Program-made: the position numbers and the translations under genes
Assembly (NCBI RefSeq): GCF_001905505.1
Contig: NZ_LIPG01000003.1
Location: forward strand, 186,001-250,000
Source of the DNA: Streptomyces sp. CB02058
GTDB taxonomy: Bacteria > Actinomycetota > Actinomycetes > Streptomycetales > Streptomycetaceae
Length of the DNA: 64,000 nt
Direction: 5' to 3'
Notes under the pieces: generated by a model
Databases searched by the model: none
Told to the model about the DNA's origin: nothing
The model's input: the letters and a program-made list of their open reading frames with translations, nothing else
Part shown: positions 1 to 8,570 of the stretch, one piece after another
Position numbering within the stretch: the stretch's first letter is position 1
Layout: each line of letters starts with the position of its first letter

Positions 1-1
1 C

Positions 2-304
2 GGCTTCCTCACCGGCCCCGGCGGGCGTTCGCTGCTGGTCGCCGGGGCCGAGGCCGGCCTCTACCTCTGGGACCCGAGCATCATGGACTCCGAGGACTCC
101 TGGGCCCCGTCCGTCGGGAGCATCGGTGCCACCAACGGTGCCCGCAACTACTTCGCGGGTGACCTGGACGGCGACGGTGTCGACGAGGTGCTGTCGCTGA
201 ACAGCGACGACTCCGGGATGGACCGCACCGCGGGCCAGTCCGGCGGAGGCTACTTCCTGACGGACAACGGCATCCACCAGATCACGGCGTACAAGCTGTC
301 CTGA
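2..304 (+). CDS. FG-GAP/VCBS repeat protein, C-terminal end (partial)
   Basis: This is an open frame entering from the left edge, 100 codons long, ending in TGA. It contains a calcium-binding-like FG-GAP motif (GDLDGDGVDEV) of the kind found in integrin-like beta-propeller proteins, which are usually secreted or surface-exposed in actinomycetes. Only the last blade or so is inside the window, so the full architecture and any catalytic domain are unknown. A strong hairpin follows immediately. The family call rests on a single repeat and is moderately secure; the specific function is unknown. Confidence 0.6.
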   Translation, partial: GFLTGPGGRSLLVAGAEAGLYLWDPSIMDSEDSWAPSVGSIGATNGARNYFAGDLDGDGVDEVLSLNSDDSGMDRTAGQSGGGYFLTDNGIHQITAYKLS

Positions 305-316
305 TCCGGGTCGTCC

Positions 317-363
317 GCATGCTGAGAACCCCCCGGGCGAGGCCCGGGGGGTTCTCAGCATGC
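317..363 (+). terminator. Intrinsic terminator hairpin, 22-bp perfect stem
   Basis: Positions 317-338 pair perfectly with 342-363 around a 3-nt GAG loop. No U-tract follows, which is common for Streptomyces terminators. It lies 12 nt after the stop of the FG-GAP frame and ends only 20 nt before the next start codon, so the promoter of the next gene must overlap the hairpin. Confidence 0.85.
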
Positions 364-383
364 TCGGTTACAGTGGCGCCCTC

Positions 384-3300
384 ATGAACGCGCAGCAGCC
401 AGACAGCACGGTTTCAGCCACACCGCTGCTGCGTCTGCACCTTTTCGGCGGTTTCGCGGTAACGCGCGACAGCGGTCCGGCCCCTGCCGAGCGCTGGACG
501 CGCCCCAGCGCCCAGACTCTCGTCAAGCTGCTCGCCGTCGTGCCCGACCACCAGCTCCACCGCGAGCAGGCCATGGAACTCTGCTGGCCGGACGCCGACC
601 CCCAGTCCGCGACCGGCAGTCTCCGTGTCGCGCTGCACGCCGCGCGCCGTGCCCTGGAGCCCGAGCTGGTGCCCCGCGCCACTTCCTCGTACCTGATAGC
701 CGACGGCTCCCTGCTGCGACTGGATCCGGCCACCGTACGGATCGACGCGGACGAGGCGGAGACCGCGGCGCGGGCAGCTCTGGCGGCGCGGGACGCCGAC
801 GCCCTCGCCGCCGCACTCGGTCTGTTCGCCGGGGAGCTGCTCCCCGAGGACCGGTACGCGCCCTGGGCGGAGTCACGCCGCGACCAACTCGTCGCCCTGC
901 GCGAGGAGGTGCTGCTCGCGCTCGCCTCCGCACACCTGGCCCAGGGTTCCGTCGGCGAGGCGGTCGCCGTGGCCGAGCAGGTGCTCGCGGCCAGTCCCGC
1001 GGACGAGCTGGCCCACCGCATCCTCATGGGCGCGTTCCTGCGGCAGGGGCTGCGCCGTCGGGCGGTCCAGCAGTACCACGTCTGCCGTCGGCTGCTCGAC
1101 CAGGAGTTCGGGGTGCGGCCGGGCCCCGAGACGGAACGCCTCCATCGGCAGGCACTGGAACCGGGGCGGGCCCCGGCACCGTCGATTCCCTCACTCCCCG
1201 CACTCCTGCGGGCGCCCGCCGCCATACCGCTCCACGGCCGGGACGGCATCCTCGCCGCGCTCCTCGCCGAGGAAGGGCCCCCGGTGAGGCTGCTCACCGG
1301 CGAGGTGGGGGTGGGCAAGACCCGGCTCGTGGGTGAGGCCGCCCGACGCGCGGCGGCCACGGGTACGGCCGTCCTGTGGGGTGCCGGGCACGACGAGGAG
1401 GGCCACACGCCCTACGGGGTGTTCGCCGAGGCGCTCGATGCCTGGCTCGCGGAACGAGATGTCGGACACCGGGCCCGAGTCGGGACGGAGTACCCCGAAC
1501 TGGCCTCCTTCCTCCCGTCTCTCGGCCGGGTGCGCGAAGGGGGCGGGCGCAGCCCCGAGGAGGAGCGGGACAGGCTCTTCCGGGTCACCTCCGCCCTGCT
1601 GGCCGAACTGGCCGCCTCCCACCCGGTGCTCGTCGTCCTCGACGACCTGCACGCCGCCGACGCCGGCTCGTACCAGCTCCTCAGCCATCTCGCCCGGCGG
1701 GTGGCCGACACCGGGATGCGCCTGCGCTTCCTCGTCACCTGCCGGGAGGAGGAGCTGCCCGACGGCGACCCGCGCAGCACCGGACTCGTGTCGATGCTGC
1801 GGCAGGGGCTTGCCGCGCGCGAGAGGGTGGGGCCCCTGGACCGGGACGCCTGCCTCGCGGTCGTCCGGGACGCGACACGGGCGGCGCCCGCCCCGGCCGT
1901 GCCGGACGGGGGCACGGAGGCGTCACCCGGAGCCGTCGCACGCCCCGCCCCCGACCCGCGGATGAGCCGCGTGTGGGAACTCTCCCTCGGCAATCCGCTG
2001 TACGCCGTCGAACTCGCCCGGGGACTCGGCGACGGTCTGCCGGCCGCCGTCGCGTCGGACGGAGTGCGGCAGCTGGTGGGGGAGCGGCTGGGCCGCCTCG
2101 ACCCGGACACCCGCCGGGTCGTCGAAGCACTGTCCGTCGCCGGCGGCGAGGCCGCGCTGTCCGAACTCCTCGACGTGGCGGCGAACGGCCTGAGTCCCGC
2201 GGTCTCCGGGCCCGTCGCCGCCGACGCCCTCGAACGGGCGGTGGCCGCCGCACTCGTCGAGGAACGGCAGGTCGTCGTCTCCGGGCGTCCCGAGGCGGGC
2301 GTGGCGTTCCGTCACCCCCTGGTCCGTCTCACCTGCTACGACCGCCTCTCCGCGATCCGCCGCCGCCAGCTGCACGGCGCGTTCGCCCAGGCGGTCCTGC
2401 GCCGCCGCCCCGACGCCGTCGACGCCCTCGCCTCGCACTTCGCACGCGCCGACGACTCGCGGGCCGCCGAGTACCTCCGCCGGGCGGCCGAACGCGCGGC
2501 TGCCCTGTACGCCAACGACAGCGCCGACCGCTACTACCGGGACCTGGTCGACCGCCTCGACGTCGACGCGGCCCGGGCCCGGCTCGCCCACAGCCAGGTG
2601 CTGCGCAGGATGGGGCACTTCACCGAGGCCGCAGAGGTACTCCGCCTCGCGCTCCGCGAGTTCGTACGCCGTGCCGACCACGACGACACGGTGCTCGCCG
2701 CCGCCCGGCTCGCCGAGACCCTGCTCAAGACCGGGGCCCCCGACGCGGGCCGTCAAGTGCTCCGGGACCAACCGGTGGGCCCGGACACGGCGGCCGGGCC
2801 CACGGCCGACCACTTCCTCGCCCTCTCCGTGATCTGCGGCGTCCAGGGGCTGTACGTCGAGGGGTTCGAGGCCGCCAGGAAGGCCCTGGACGCCGCACGT
2901 CGCGTGCCCGGGGCGCAGGGCCAGGGCCTCACCGCCCGCTGCTACACCCTCCAGGCCAGGAACCTCGCCCTCGCGGGCCGCTTCGACGCGGCCCGCGAGG
3001 CCGCCGACCACGCGCTCGCTCCGGCGGAGGCCTACGGGGACCCGACGCTGCTGGGCCTGGTCCTGTCGACCCTTCGGGAGAACGCACGCCGCGGCGGCCG
3101 GCTGCGGGAGGCCGTGGGCATCGGGCAGCGCGCCCTCGACCTCGCCGAACGGTCCGGTGACCCGACCGCCGCGGCCTTCGAAAGGGCCAACCTCGCGGAA
3201 CTGCGGCTGATGCTCGACGAGACCGAGGAGGCGCGGGCCCTCGCTGAAGCCGCCGTCGCGGGTGCGGAGCCCAACGACGCATGGTGCCTGCCCTACGCCC

Positions 3301-3824
3301 TCGCGACCCTGGCGCTCGTGCGCATGCGCTCGGGTTCCCTCGTGGAAGCCGCGTCTCTGCTGGACCGGGCGGAGCGCTCCGTCGGTGTCCCCGGGGACCA
3401 GCAGGCCGACTTCGAGATACGCGCGGCCCGGGCCGAACTGGAACTGCGCCAGGACCGCCCGGAGTCGGCCCTGAGCGCCCTCGGATCCTTCACGGTCGAC
3501 GCACCGGTGCTGACGGCCTGGGGCGAACTCCGCTCCGGCCGCGCGGACACGGCGAGGGGCCTCGCCTCCGCGGAGGCGGTACGGGCGGAACGCACGGGCG
3601 AACGGCTCGCGGAGGTGGACGCGCGGGTGGCCCTGGCCGCCGCTCTCGCCCTGCTCGGCCGCACCGACGAGGCCCGGGAAGCCCGCGCCCGCGCCGAGAC
3701 CGACGCGGCGTCCCTGCCGTACCCGGCGGGGATACGTCAGGCGGAACTGGCCCGGAGCACGCGAGCCGTCCGCACCTCCACCCCCGACGGCCCGGCCCGG
3801 GTGGACCCGCGCACGGAAGGGTAG
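384..3824 (+). CDS. AfsR-like BTAD/AAA-ATPase/TPR transcriptional regulator
   Basis: A 1146-aa STAND-type regulator. Residues about 1-260 resemble the winged helix plus bacterial transcriptional activation domain of the SARP/AfsR family (start: LRLHLFGGFAV). An ATPase domain follows with Walker A GEVGVGKT (residues 306-313) and a Walker B stretch VLVVLDD near residue 415. The remaining ~600 residues are alanine- and leucine-rich TPR-like helices. No LuxR-type C-terminal helix-turn-helix is seen, so DNA binding should lie in the N-terminal domain. I chose ATG 384 rather than ATG 360, because 360 lies inside the terminator stem and 384 immediately precedes the conserved domain. No clear Shine-Dalgarno sequence is present; TACAGT at 369-374 could be a -10 box giving a very short leader. 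The gene appears monocistronic. Such proteins often control secondary metabolism, but no target is evident here. Confidence 0.85.
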   Translation: MNAQQPDSTVSATPLLRLHLFGGFAVTRDSGPAPAERWTRPSAQTLVKLLAVVPDHQLHREQAMELCWPDADPQSATGSLRVALHAARRALEPELVPRATSSYLIADGSLLRLDPATVRIDADEAETAARAALAARDADALAAALGLFAGELLPEDRYAPWAESRRDQLVALREEVLLALASAHLAQGSVGEAVAVAEQVLAASPADELAHRILMGAFLRQGLRRRAVQQYHVCRRLLDQEFGVRPGPETERLHRQALEPGRAPAPSIPSLPALLRAPAAIPLHGRDGILAALLAEEGPPVRLLTGEVGVGKTRLVGEAARRAAATGTAVLWGAGHDEEGHTPYGVFAEALDAWLAERDVGHRARVGTEYPELASFLPSLGRVREGGGRSPEEERDRLFRVTSALLAELAASHPVLVVLDDLHAADAGSYQLLSHLARRVADTGMRLRFLVTCREEELPDGDPRSTGLVSMLRQGLAARERVGPLDRDACLAVVRDATRAAPAPAVPDGGTEASPGAVARPAPDPRMSRVWELSLGNPLYAVELARGLGDGLPAAVASDGVRQLVGERLGRLDPDTRRVVEALSVAGGEAALSELLDVAANGLSPAVSGPVAADALERAVAAALVEERQVVVSGRPEAGVAFRHPLVRLTCYDRLSAIRRRQLHGAFAQAVLRRRPDAVDALASHFARADDSRAAEYLRRAAERAAALYANDSADRYYRDLVDRLDVDAARARLAHSQVLRRMGHFTEAAEVLRLALREFVRRADHDDTVLAAARLAETLLKTGAPDAGRQVLRDQPVGPDTAAGPTADHFLALSVICGVQGLYVEGFEAARKALDAARRVPGAQGQGLTARCYTLQARNLALAGRFDAAREAADHALAPAEAYGDPTLLGLVLSTLRENARRGGRLREAVGIGQRALDLAERSGDPTAAAFERANLAELRLMLDETEEARALAEAAVAGAEPNDAWCLPYALATLALVRMRSGSLVEAASLLDRAERSVGVPGDQQADFEIRAARAELELRQDRPESALSALGSFTVDAPVLTAWGELRSGRADTARGLASAEAVRAERTGERLAEVDARVALAAALALLGRTDEAREARARAETDAASLPYPAGIRQAELARSTRAVRTSTPDGPARVDPRTEG

Positions 3825-3887
3825 TTCACCTCAGGGTGGGCGGCCTCCCGGCCGTGAACAGAGCCCGCCGGGGGAGCGGAGTCAGGC

Positions 3888-4169
3888 ATGAGCGCGTATC
3901 ACGTCGTGGGCCTGTTGGGCGGGGCCGCCGTCCTCGCGTGCCTGGTGGTGCTGGAGGAGATCGTCCGCAAGGGGATCAAGGAGGCCGCGAAGAGGGTGCC
4001 GGTGCCGACGTGCGGGAGCTGCGGGCACCTGATCGCGCTGCATTCGGACCGGGGCTGCTCCCACAGCTACCTGAACTACCACTGGGACACCGACCTCGAC
4101 TACACGCGCAAGTACAACTACCACAGGGTCAGTTGCTCGTGCGCGGCGACCGGGCCGGCGGAACGCTGA
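3888..4169 (+). CDS. Small membrane-anchored Cys-rich protein, unknown function
   Basis: A 93-aa protein with a GGAG-like ribosome site just upstream. Residues about 5-25 form one hydrophobic helix, followed by a basic/acidic amphipathic stretch. The C-terminal half carries Cys pairs (CGSC, then C-H and CSC) that could bind zinc. I do not recognise a family. The predicted topology is an N-terminal membrane anchor with a cytoplasmic zinc-ribbon-like domain. It stands alone between the AfsR-like regulator and the convergent DUF397 gene. Confidence 0.65.
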   Translation: MSAYHVVGLLGGAAVLACLVVLEEIVRKGIKEAAKRVPVPTCGSCGHLIALHSDRGCSHSYLNYHWDTDLDYTRKYNYHRVSCSCAATGPAER

Positions 4170-4196
4170 GCGCGGACTGCTCCGCGTCGGTCCCGA

Positions 4197-4382
4197 TCAG
4201 ACCTCGGCCGCGAACGCGACGAAGGGGGCCCAGGAGGAGGGCGTCAGGGCGAGCCGTGGGCCTTCCTCGACCTTGGAGTCCCGGACGTGAACGGTCTCGG
4301 AGGACACGGCCACCTCGATGCAGGAGTCGCCGTCGCCGCCGCTGTAGCTGCTCTTGAACCACGTCAGCCCGGTGGTGTTCAT
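4197..4382 (-). CDS. DUF397 domain protein
   Basis: A 61-aa protein with the DUF397 signature (WFKSSYSGGDGDSCIEVA near the N-terminus, then VRDSK and a tryptophan-containing tail). DUF397 proteins are small partners encoded next to Xre-family regulators in Streptomyces; several pairs are reported to affect antibiotic production and development. Its ATG overlaps the TGA of the upstream Xre gene by four bases (ATGA), so the two are translationally coupled. Biochemical function is unknown; an antitoxin- or co-regulator-like role has been proposed for such pairs. Confidence 0.9.
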   Translation of the reverse strand: MNTTGLTWFKSSYSGGDGDSCIEVAVSSETVHVRDSKVEEGPRLALTPSSWAPFVAFAAEV

Positions 4383-5230
4383 ACCGCTCCTCGCATCTGC
4401 CGCAACAGGCTCAACGAGTCCTCCAACGAGAGAGCCTGTGACCGCATCCTGGCATACCGCATCTGGAGTTCACTGACCACATGGGGATCCGAGATGAACG
4501 TTCCGCTCTTCTGCCCTTCGCTGTAGCCGAGCCAGCGGTGGTCAGTCGTCTCCAGCAACTGCACGGGGCCGTCGAGGCCCGCATGGTTCTCCTGGACCAG
4601 GGGCATCACCTGGATCTCGACGTTCCGCAGCCCGGCGAGCCCCAGTACATGCTCGATGAGTTCCGCCGTCACCGCGGCACCGCCCGTACGCCGCAGGAAC
4701 AGATGCTCCTCCAGGATGAAGCTGTACGCCGCGTTCGGCCGCTCCCTCAGGAGCCGCTGCCGGTCCAGCCGGGCCGCCAGTTGTGCCTCGATCTGTGCGT
4801 CCCCCAGCGGTGGCAGCTGGTTCACGAACAGCCGTCGCGCGTACGCCTCCGTCTGCAACAGGCCGGGGACCAGGCGGCATTCGTACGTGTAGAGGCTCAC
4901 GGCCTCCTGCTCCAGCCGCGCCCACTGGCGGAACCAGCTCGCCAGCCCCGGTCGCCGGGACAGATGACGTGCCGCCCCCCGCAGCGACCCGAACGCGTCG
5001 AGCACGCCTTCCGTCCGCTCGACGAACTCCGCGGAAGGGAAGCGGCGGCCCTGCTCGATCGAGCCCACGGTCGGCACCGAGTACCGCACCCGCTCGGCGA
5101 ACTGTTCCTGCGTCAGCCGGGCCCGTAGCCGGAACGCCTTCACGACTTCGCCGAACGCCTTCAGACTGTCCGAACTCTCCGGCTCAGCAGCGCCGTTACC
5201 GGTGGCCGCACCTTCGCAGGTGTCGCTCAC
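4379..5230 (-). CDS. Xre-family HTH regulator with DUF5753-type C-terminal domain
   Basis: A 283-aa regulator of the WhiJ-like group. An N-terminal Cro/C1-type helix-turn-helix (RLTQEQFAERV..SVPTVGSIEQGRRFP) precedes the long DUF5753 domain (LVPGLLQTEAYAR..., then EEHLFLRR and VMPL). The frame stays open upstream to 5764, but that part is antisense to the divergent ATPase gene and is unlikely to be coding. I chose GTG 5230; the in-frame TTG at 5236 has a better-spaced GGAGG and is a real alternative. It is coupled to the DUF397 gene and divergent from an anti-sigma-type ATPase, the classical Xre/DUF397/ATPase triad. Confidence 0.85.
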   Translation of the reverse strand: MSDTCEGAATGNGAAEPESSDSLKAFGEVVKAFRLRARLTQEQFAERVRYSVPTVGSIEQGRRFPSAEFVERTEGVLDAFGSLRGAARHLSRRPGLASWFRQWARLEQEAVSLYTYECRLVPGLLQTEAYARRLFVNQLPPLGDAQIEAQLAARLDRQRLLRERPNAAYSFILEEHLFLRRTGGAAVTAELIEHVLGLAGLRNVEIQVMPLVQENHAGLDGPVQLLETTDHRWLGYSEGQKSGTFISDPHVVSELQMRYARMRSQALSLEDSLSLLRQMRGAV

Positions 5231-5384
5231 GTCCAACCCGCACACCTCCACACGCACCCACGAGCCGACCTGGCCATGGTCACGCACGGTGAGCGGTCGT
5301 GTCCACTCTCCGCACTCGTACGCTGACCCGGCGTACGAGTCGCCGATCTGGAGCCCGGCGCCTGGAACGGCGACCGTGGTCCGC

Positions 5385-5885
5385 ATGTCGACCTCCCCCG
5401 TCCCCACGGCGAACCGTGCCCGAGCGGTCCCCGAGGACCACCCGTTCGTGCAGCGCTTCAGCTCCACACCGCGTGGCGCCCGGCTGGCCCGGCGCCTGAC
5501 CGTGCTCCAGCTCGACCGCTGGGGCCTTCCGCCGGGAGGGGAGCCGTCCGACCGCGCCGTGTCGGTCGTCGCGGAGCTCGCGGCGAACGCGGTGACGCAC
5601 GGACGGGTGCCCGGCCGCGACTTCGAACTGGCGCTGATCCGGCTGACCGGAGGCGTCCTGCGGATCGAGGTCTCCGACACGCGCGGTGAGCGGCGCCCCC
5701 CGATGCCCGGCTGTCTCGGCGCACCCCGTCCTGATGAGGAATCCGGCCGTGGACTGCTCCTCATGGAGGCCCTGGCCGACCGATGGTCCGTGCACGACCG
5801 GCTGCCCGTGGGGAAGACCGTACGGGCCGAACTCGACCTGCGGCAGTGGCTCCCGCTCGGCGAGGCGGTCCGGACGAGGCCCTAG
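5385..5885 (+). CDS. HATPase_c (RsbW/anti-sigma-like) ATP-binding protein
   Basis: A 166-aa single-domain GHKL ATPase. The N-box (ELAANAVTHG) and G-box region (ESGRGLLLMEALADRW) of the serine-kinase/anti-sigma-factor family are visible. In Streptomyces such proteins often sit beside Xre-DUF397 pairs and are presumed to regulate sigma factors or phosphorylate anti-anti-sigma partners. The ATG chosen is the one next to MSTSPVP; the frame is open further upstream without similarity. The end overlaps the convergent VWA gene by four bases. Confidence 0.85.
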   Translation: MSTSPVPTANRARAVPEDHPFVQRFSSTPRGARLARRLTVLQLDRWGLPPGGEPSDRAVSVVAELAANAVTHGRVPGRDFELALIRLTGGVLRIEVSDTRGERRPPMPGCLGAPRPDEESGRGLLLMEALADRWSVHDRLPVGKTVRAELDLRQWLPLGEAVRTRP

Positions 5886-7210
5886 CCGATGGTCACCACC
5901 CGCGCCCAGGACGGCGGCCCGGCCGGGACGTACTCGGCGTTCGTCTCGTCGTACGACGAGCGCCGGTGGAGCCGGCCGAACAGCCCCACCACCGTCCGGC
6001 ACGACGGGCGCCGGGACGGCCAGGGGGTCTGGCCGTCCGTCAGCATCACCACCACGTCCGGGCGGGGGCGGCTCTCCAGGGCCCGGTCGAAGCCCGCCCG
6101 GAGGTCCGTTCCGCCGCCGCCGATCAGCTCGACGCCCTCCGCGCCGTCGCACAGGGAACGGACGCGGCCCGCCGCCGCGTCGCACGGCAGGACCCCGACC
6201 AGATCGCGTCTGCCGCCCAGGGCCCGCGAGATCGCCGCCACCTCCAGGAGCGCGCTGCCCAGTTCGGAGTCGCTGACGGAGCCGGAGGTGTCGATCACCA
6301 CGACGACCCGGGTGGGCCTGCGGCGCAGGCTCGGCAGGACGGCCCCGGGCACCGCGGCGGAGCGGCGCGCGGGCCTGCCGTACACGTAGTCCTCGCCCGT
6401 GCCCGGCGCGGAGGCCGCCGACCGTACCGCCCCCCCGAGCAACTCCCGCCAGGGCTGCGGCGGATGGAAGGCCTCCTCCGCCCACCGCCGCCACCCGCGC
6501 GAAGCGTTCCCCGGACGGCCGGTGATGCCCTGTGCCACCCGGAAGCGGACCGCGTCCCGTTCCTGCGTACTCAGCCCGTGCGCCCCGTCGGGGCCCAGGT
6601 CCCAGGGGCGCGGGAGGCCGTCCGCGCCGCTGCCGCACTCCAGCCACGCGAGGTGCGCGGTGTGCGGGCCGAGCCGGAACTGCCGGAGGTAGTCCTCCAT
6701 CAGCTGCCCGTCGTCCAGCTCCAGGGAGGCCGGGGTGACCGCGTCCTCGGGCCCCACCAGGCCGTCGCCGAAGACGTCGTCGTTGATCTCGCAGTCCGCC
6801 GCGATGTTGATCCGCAGCCGCTCCGCCGGACCGGTGAGTCCGTGACGGTGCGCGTAACGGTCGCCGCGCCCGTGGTGGTCGCGCAGCAGGTGCGACACCT
6901 CGTGCACCCAGACACCGGCCAGCTCCTCCACGGGGGTGCGGTCCACGAAGGCGGGCGACACGTAGCACCGCCAGTACGGGTCCACCGCCATCGTCGGCAC
7001 GTGCCGGGACTCCACGGGGTGCAGGGCGAAGAGCGCCGTCGCCAGATACGGCCGGACCCTGGCCGCCTGGAGCCGGGCGGCGAACAGCTTCTGGGTGTCC
7101 AGCAGACCCTCGGGCGCGTCCTGGGCCGTCCGCGCGCCGGGTGCGGAGCGGATGTCCCGGGGGCGTGGCGGCCGGGGCGCGGCAGGTGTGCCGCGGGTGG
7201 GCCCCTTCAC
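5882..7210 (-). CDS. DUF2201-type putative metallopeptidase with C-terminal VWA domain
   Basis: A 442-aa protein. The N-terminal half is a DUF2201-like putative metallopeptidase domain with an HExxH motif (HEVSH, residues 103-107) in VWVHEVSHLLRDHH. The C-terminal part is a von Willebrand A-like domain with a MIDAS-type DTSGS near residue 305, where a divalent metal would bind. I set the start at GTG 7210, which overlaps the stop of the MoxR gene (GTGA); the frame is open further upstream but only antisense to MoxR. MoxR AAA proteins and VWA proteins usually act together in chaperone-like assembly or metal insertion. The substrate is unknown here. Confidence 0.8.
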   Translation of the reverse strand: MKGPTRGTPAAPRPPRPRDIRSAPGARTAQDAPEGLLDTQKLFAARLQAARVRPYLATALFALHPVESRHVPTMAVDPYWRCYVSPAFVDRTPVEELAGVWVHEVSHLLRDHHGRGDRYAHRHGLTGPAERLRINIAADCEINDDVFGDGLVGPEDAVTPASLELDDGQLMEDYLRQFRLGPHTAHLAWLECGSGADGLPRPWDLGPDGAHGLSTQERDAVRFRVAQGITGRPGNASRGWRRWAEEAFHPPQPWRELLGGAVRSAASAPGTGEDYVYGRPARRSAAVPGAVLPSLRRRPTRVVVVIDTSGSVSDSELGSALLEVAAISRALGGRRDLVGVLPCDAAAGRVRSLCDGAEGVELIGGGGTDLRAGFDRALESRPRPDVVVMLTDGQTPWPSRRPSCRTVVGLFGRLHRRSSYDETNAEYVPAGPPSWARVVTIG

Positions 7211-8493
7211 CGGCCCGCCCTGGTCGCCGTGAGGGCGCGGACGTTCGCCCGGTCGGCGCGCCGGGACACGGACACCGCGGAGGCGAGCCCCTCGATCGAC
7301 TCCGGCACCTCCCAGTCGTCGCGGCGCAGCGAGGCGAGCGTCGTCGCGGGCACGACCAGCAGATCGGGGGCACCCGTCCGCGCCGCCCGTGCGAGCAGGG
7401 CCCAGGCGGCATCCCACCGTTCACGCCCGGGGCGCGCGCGGACGGCGGCGACCACCGCGTCCAGCGCGGCCTGCCGAAGGTCCCCGCGCTCCGGGAGCTC
7501 CGCGCTCCCGGGATCGGCCAGCAGGTCCTCCGGGTCCGGCAGGTCCATCCGGTCCAGGTAGGACAGGAACTCCAGCCCGGGGCCGTCCCCCACGGTCCCC
7601 CTCACCAGCATCGAGAGGACCTCGCGGGACGCGTCGGCGGCCGTCGCGAAGGCGGTCAGGCAGAGCGCCATGTCCCAGCTGCGCGGCGACGGCCACGCCC
7701 CGCCGCGCTGCGCCTCGCCCGAGGGAAGCCGGTGCACGAGGTTCGGCCGCGCGCCCAGCAGCCCGCACACGGCGCGGCGGGCGTACGCGACGGCCTCGGG
7801 CAGCCTGTCGCCGTCGAGCGTCGGCAGCGCGGCCCGGGGCCAGGTCCCGCCCAGGCCGCGCACCACGACGTCGGGGTCGTGCGTCCACCGCAGATGGACG
7901 AACCGGTTGGCCAGCGGCGGACTCAGCTCCCAGCCGTCGGCCGCGGAGGACCGGGGGTTGGCGGCGGCGACGATCCGGACGCCGGGCGGCAGCCGCAGCG
8001 CCCCGACCCGGCGTTCCAGTACCAGCCGCAGCAGCGCCGCCTGCACGGCGGGCGGGGCCGTGGACAGCTCGTCGAGGAACAGCAGCCCGCGCCCGGCCCG
8101 TACGAGCCGGACCGCCCAGTCCGGCGGAGCCATCGGGACCCCCTCGGTCGCGGGATCGTCCCCGATGACGGGCAGGCCGGAGAAGTCCGACGGTTCGTGC
8201 ACACTCGCGATCACCGTCGTCAGCGGCAGATCCAGTGTGGTGGCGAGCTGGGTGAGCGCGGCGGTCTTCCCGATGCCGGGCTCGCCCCACAGCAGCACGG
8301 GCAGATCGGCGGCCACCGCCAGGGTCAGTGCCTCCAGCTGCGGGTCCTCGCGCGGAGCGGTGGTCGTCTCGCGCAACAGGGACAGCAGCGCACCCGAGAC
8401 GTCGAGCCGGGAGGGGCCGTCGTCGGTCGTGGTGCCGGTGGCGCCCGACGGGGTTTCGGACGGGGTTTCGGACAGCGGGGCGTACGTGGTCAT
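7207..8493 (-). CDS. MoxR-family AAA+ ATPase
   Basis: A 428-aa AAA+ ATPase with Walker A GEPGIGKT (residues 70-77), Walker B LLFLDE (D141-E142) and a sensor-1-like AAANP motif. The layout fits the MoxR branch of helix-2-insert AAA proteins. AGGTGA precedes ATG 8493. It is followed with a four-base overlap by the VWA/DUF2201 gene, and preceded at 77 bp by an uncharacterised 468-aa gene on the same strand, suggesting a three-gene operon. Likely role: ATP-driven remodelling in concert with the VWA protein. The target is unknown. Confidence 0.85.
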   Translation of the reverse strand: MTTYAPLSETPSETPSGATGTTTDDGPSRLDVSGALLSLLRETTTAPREDPQLEALTLAVAADLPVLLWGEPGIGKTAALTQLATTLDLPLTTVIASVHEPSDFSGLPVIGDDPATEGVPMAPPDWAVRLVRAGRGLLFLDELSTAPPAVQAALLRLVLERRVGALRLPPGVRIVAAANPRSSAADGWELSPPLANRFVHLRWTHDPDVVVRGLGGTWPRAALPTLDGDRLPEAVAYARRAVCGLLGARPNLVHRLPSGEAQRGGAWPSPRSWDMALCLTAFATAADASREVLSMLVRGTVGDGPGLEFLSYLDRMDLPDPEDLLADPGSAELPERGDLRQAALDAVVAAVRARPGRERWDAAWALLARAARTGAPDLLVVPATTLASLRRDDWEVPESIEGLASAVSVSRRADRANVRALTATRAGR

Positions 8494-8570
8494 GAGGCAT
8501 CACCTGTGGGGTCGTCGAAGGCGTGCGCGTCCCGGAGGCCCGGACGCGTGAGCACGTGGGCAGGGAGCGG

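Noticed and set aside
1376..3160. 594-codon plus-strand frame inside the AfsR-like gene
   Set aside because: Arg/Gly/Pro-rich shadow frame with no start signal; the BTAD/AAA/TPR reading frame is clearly coding.
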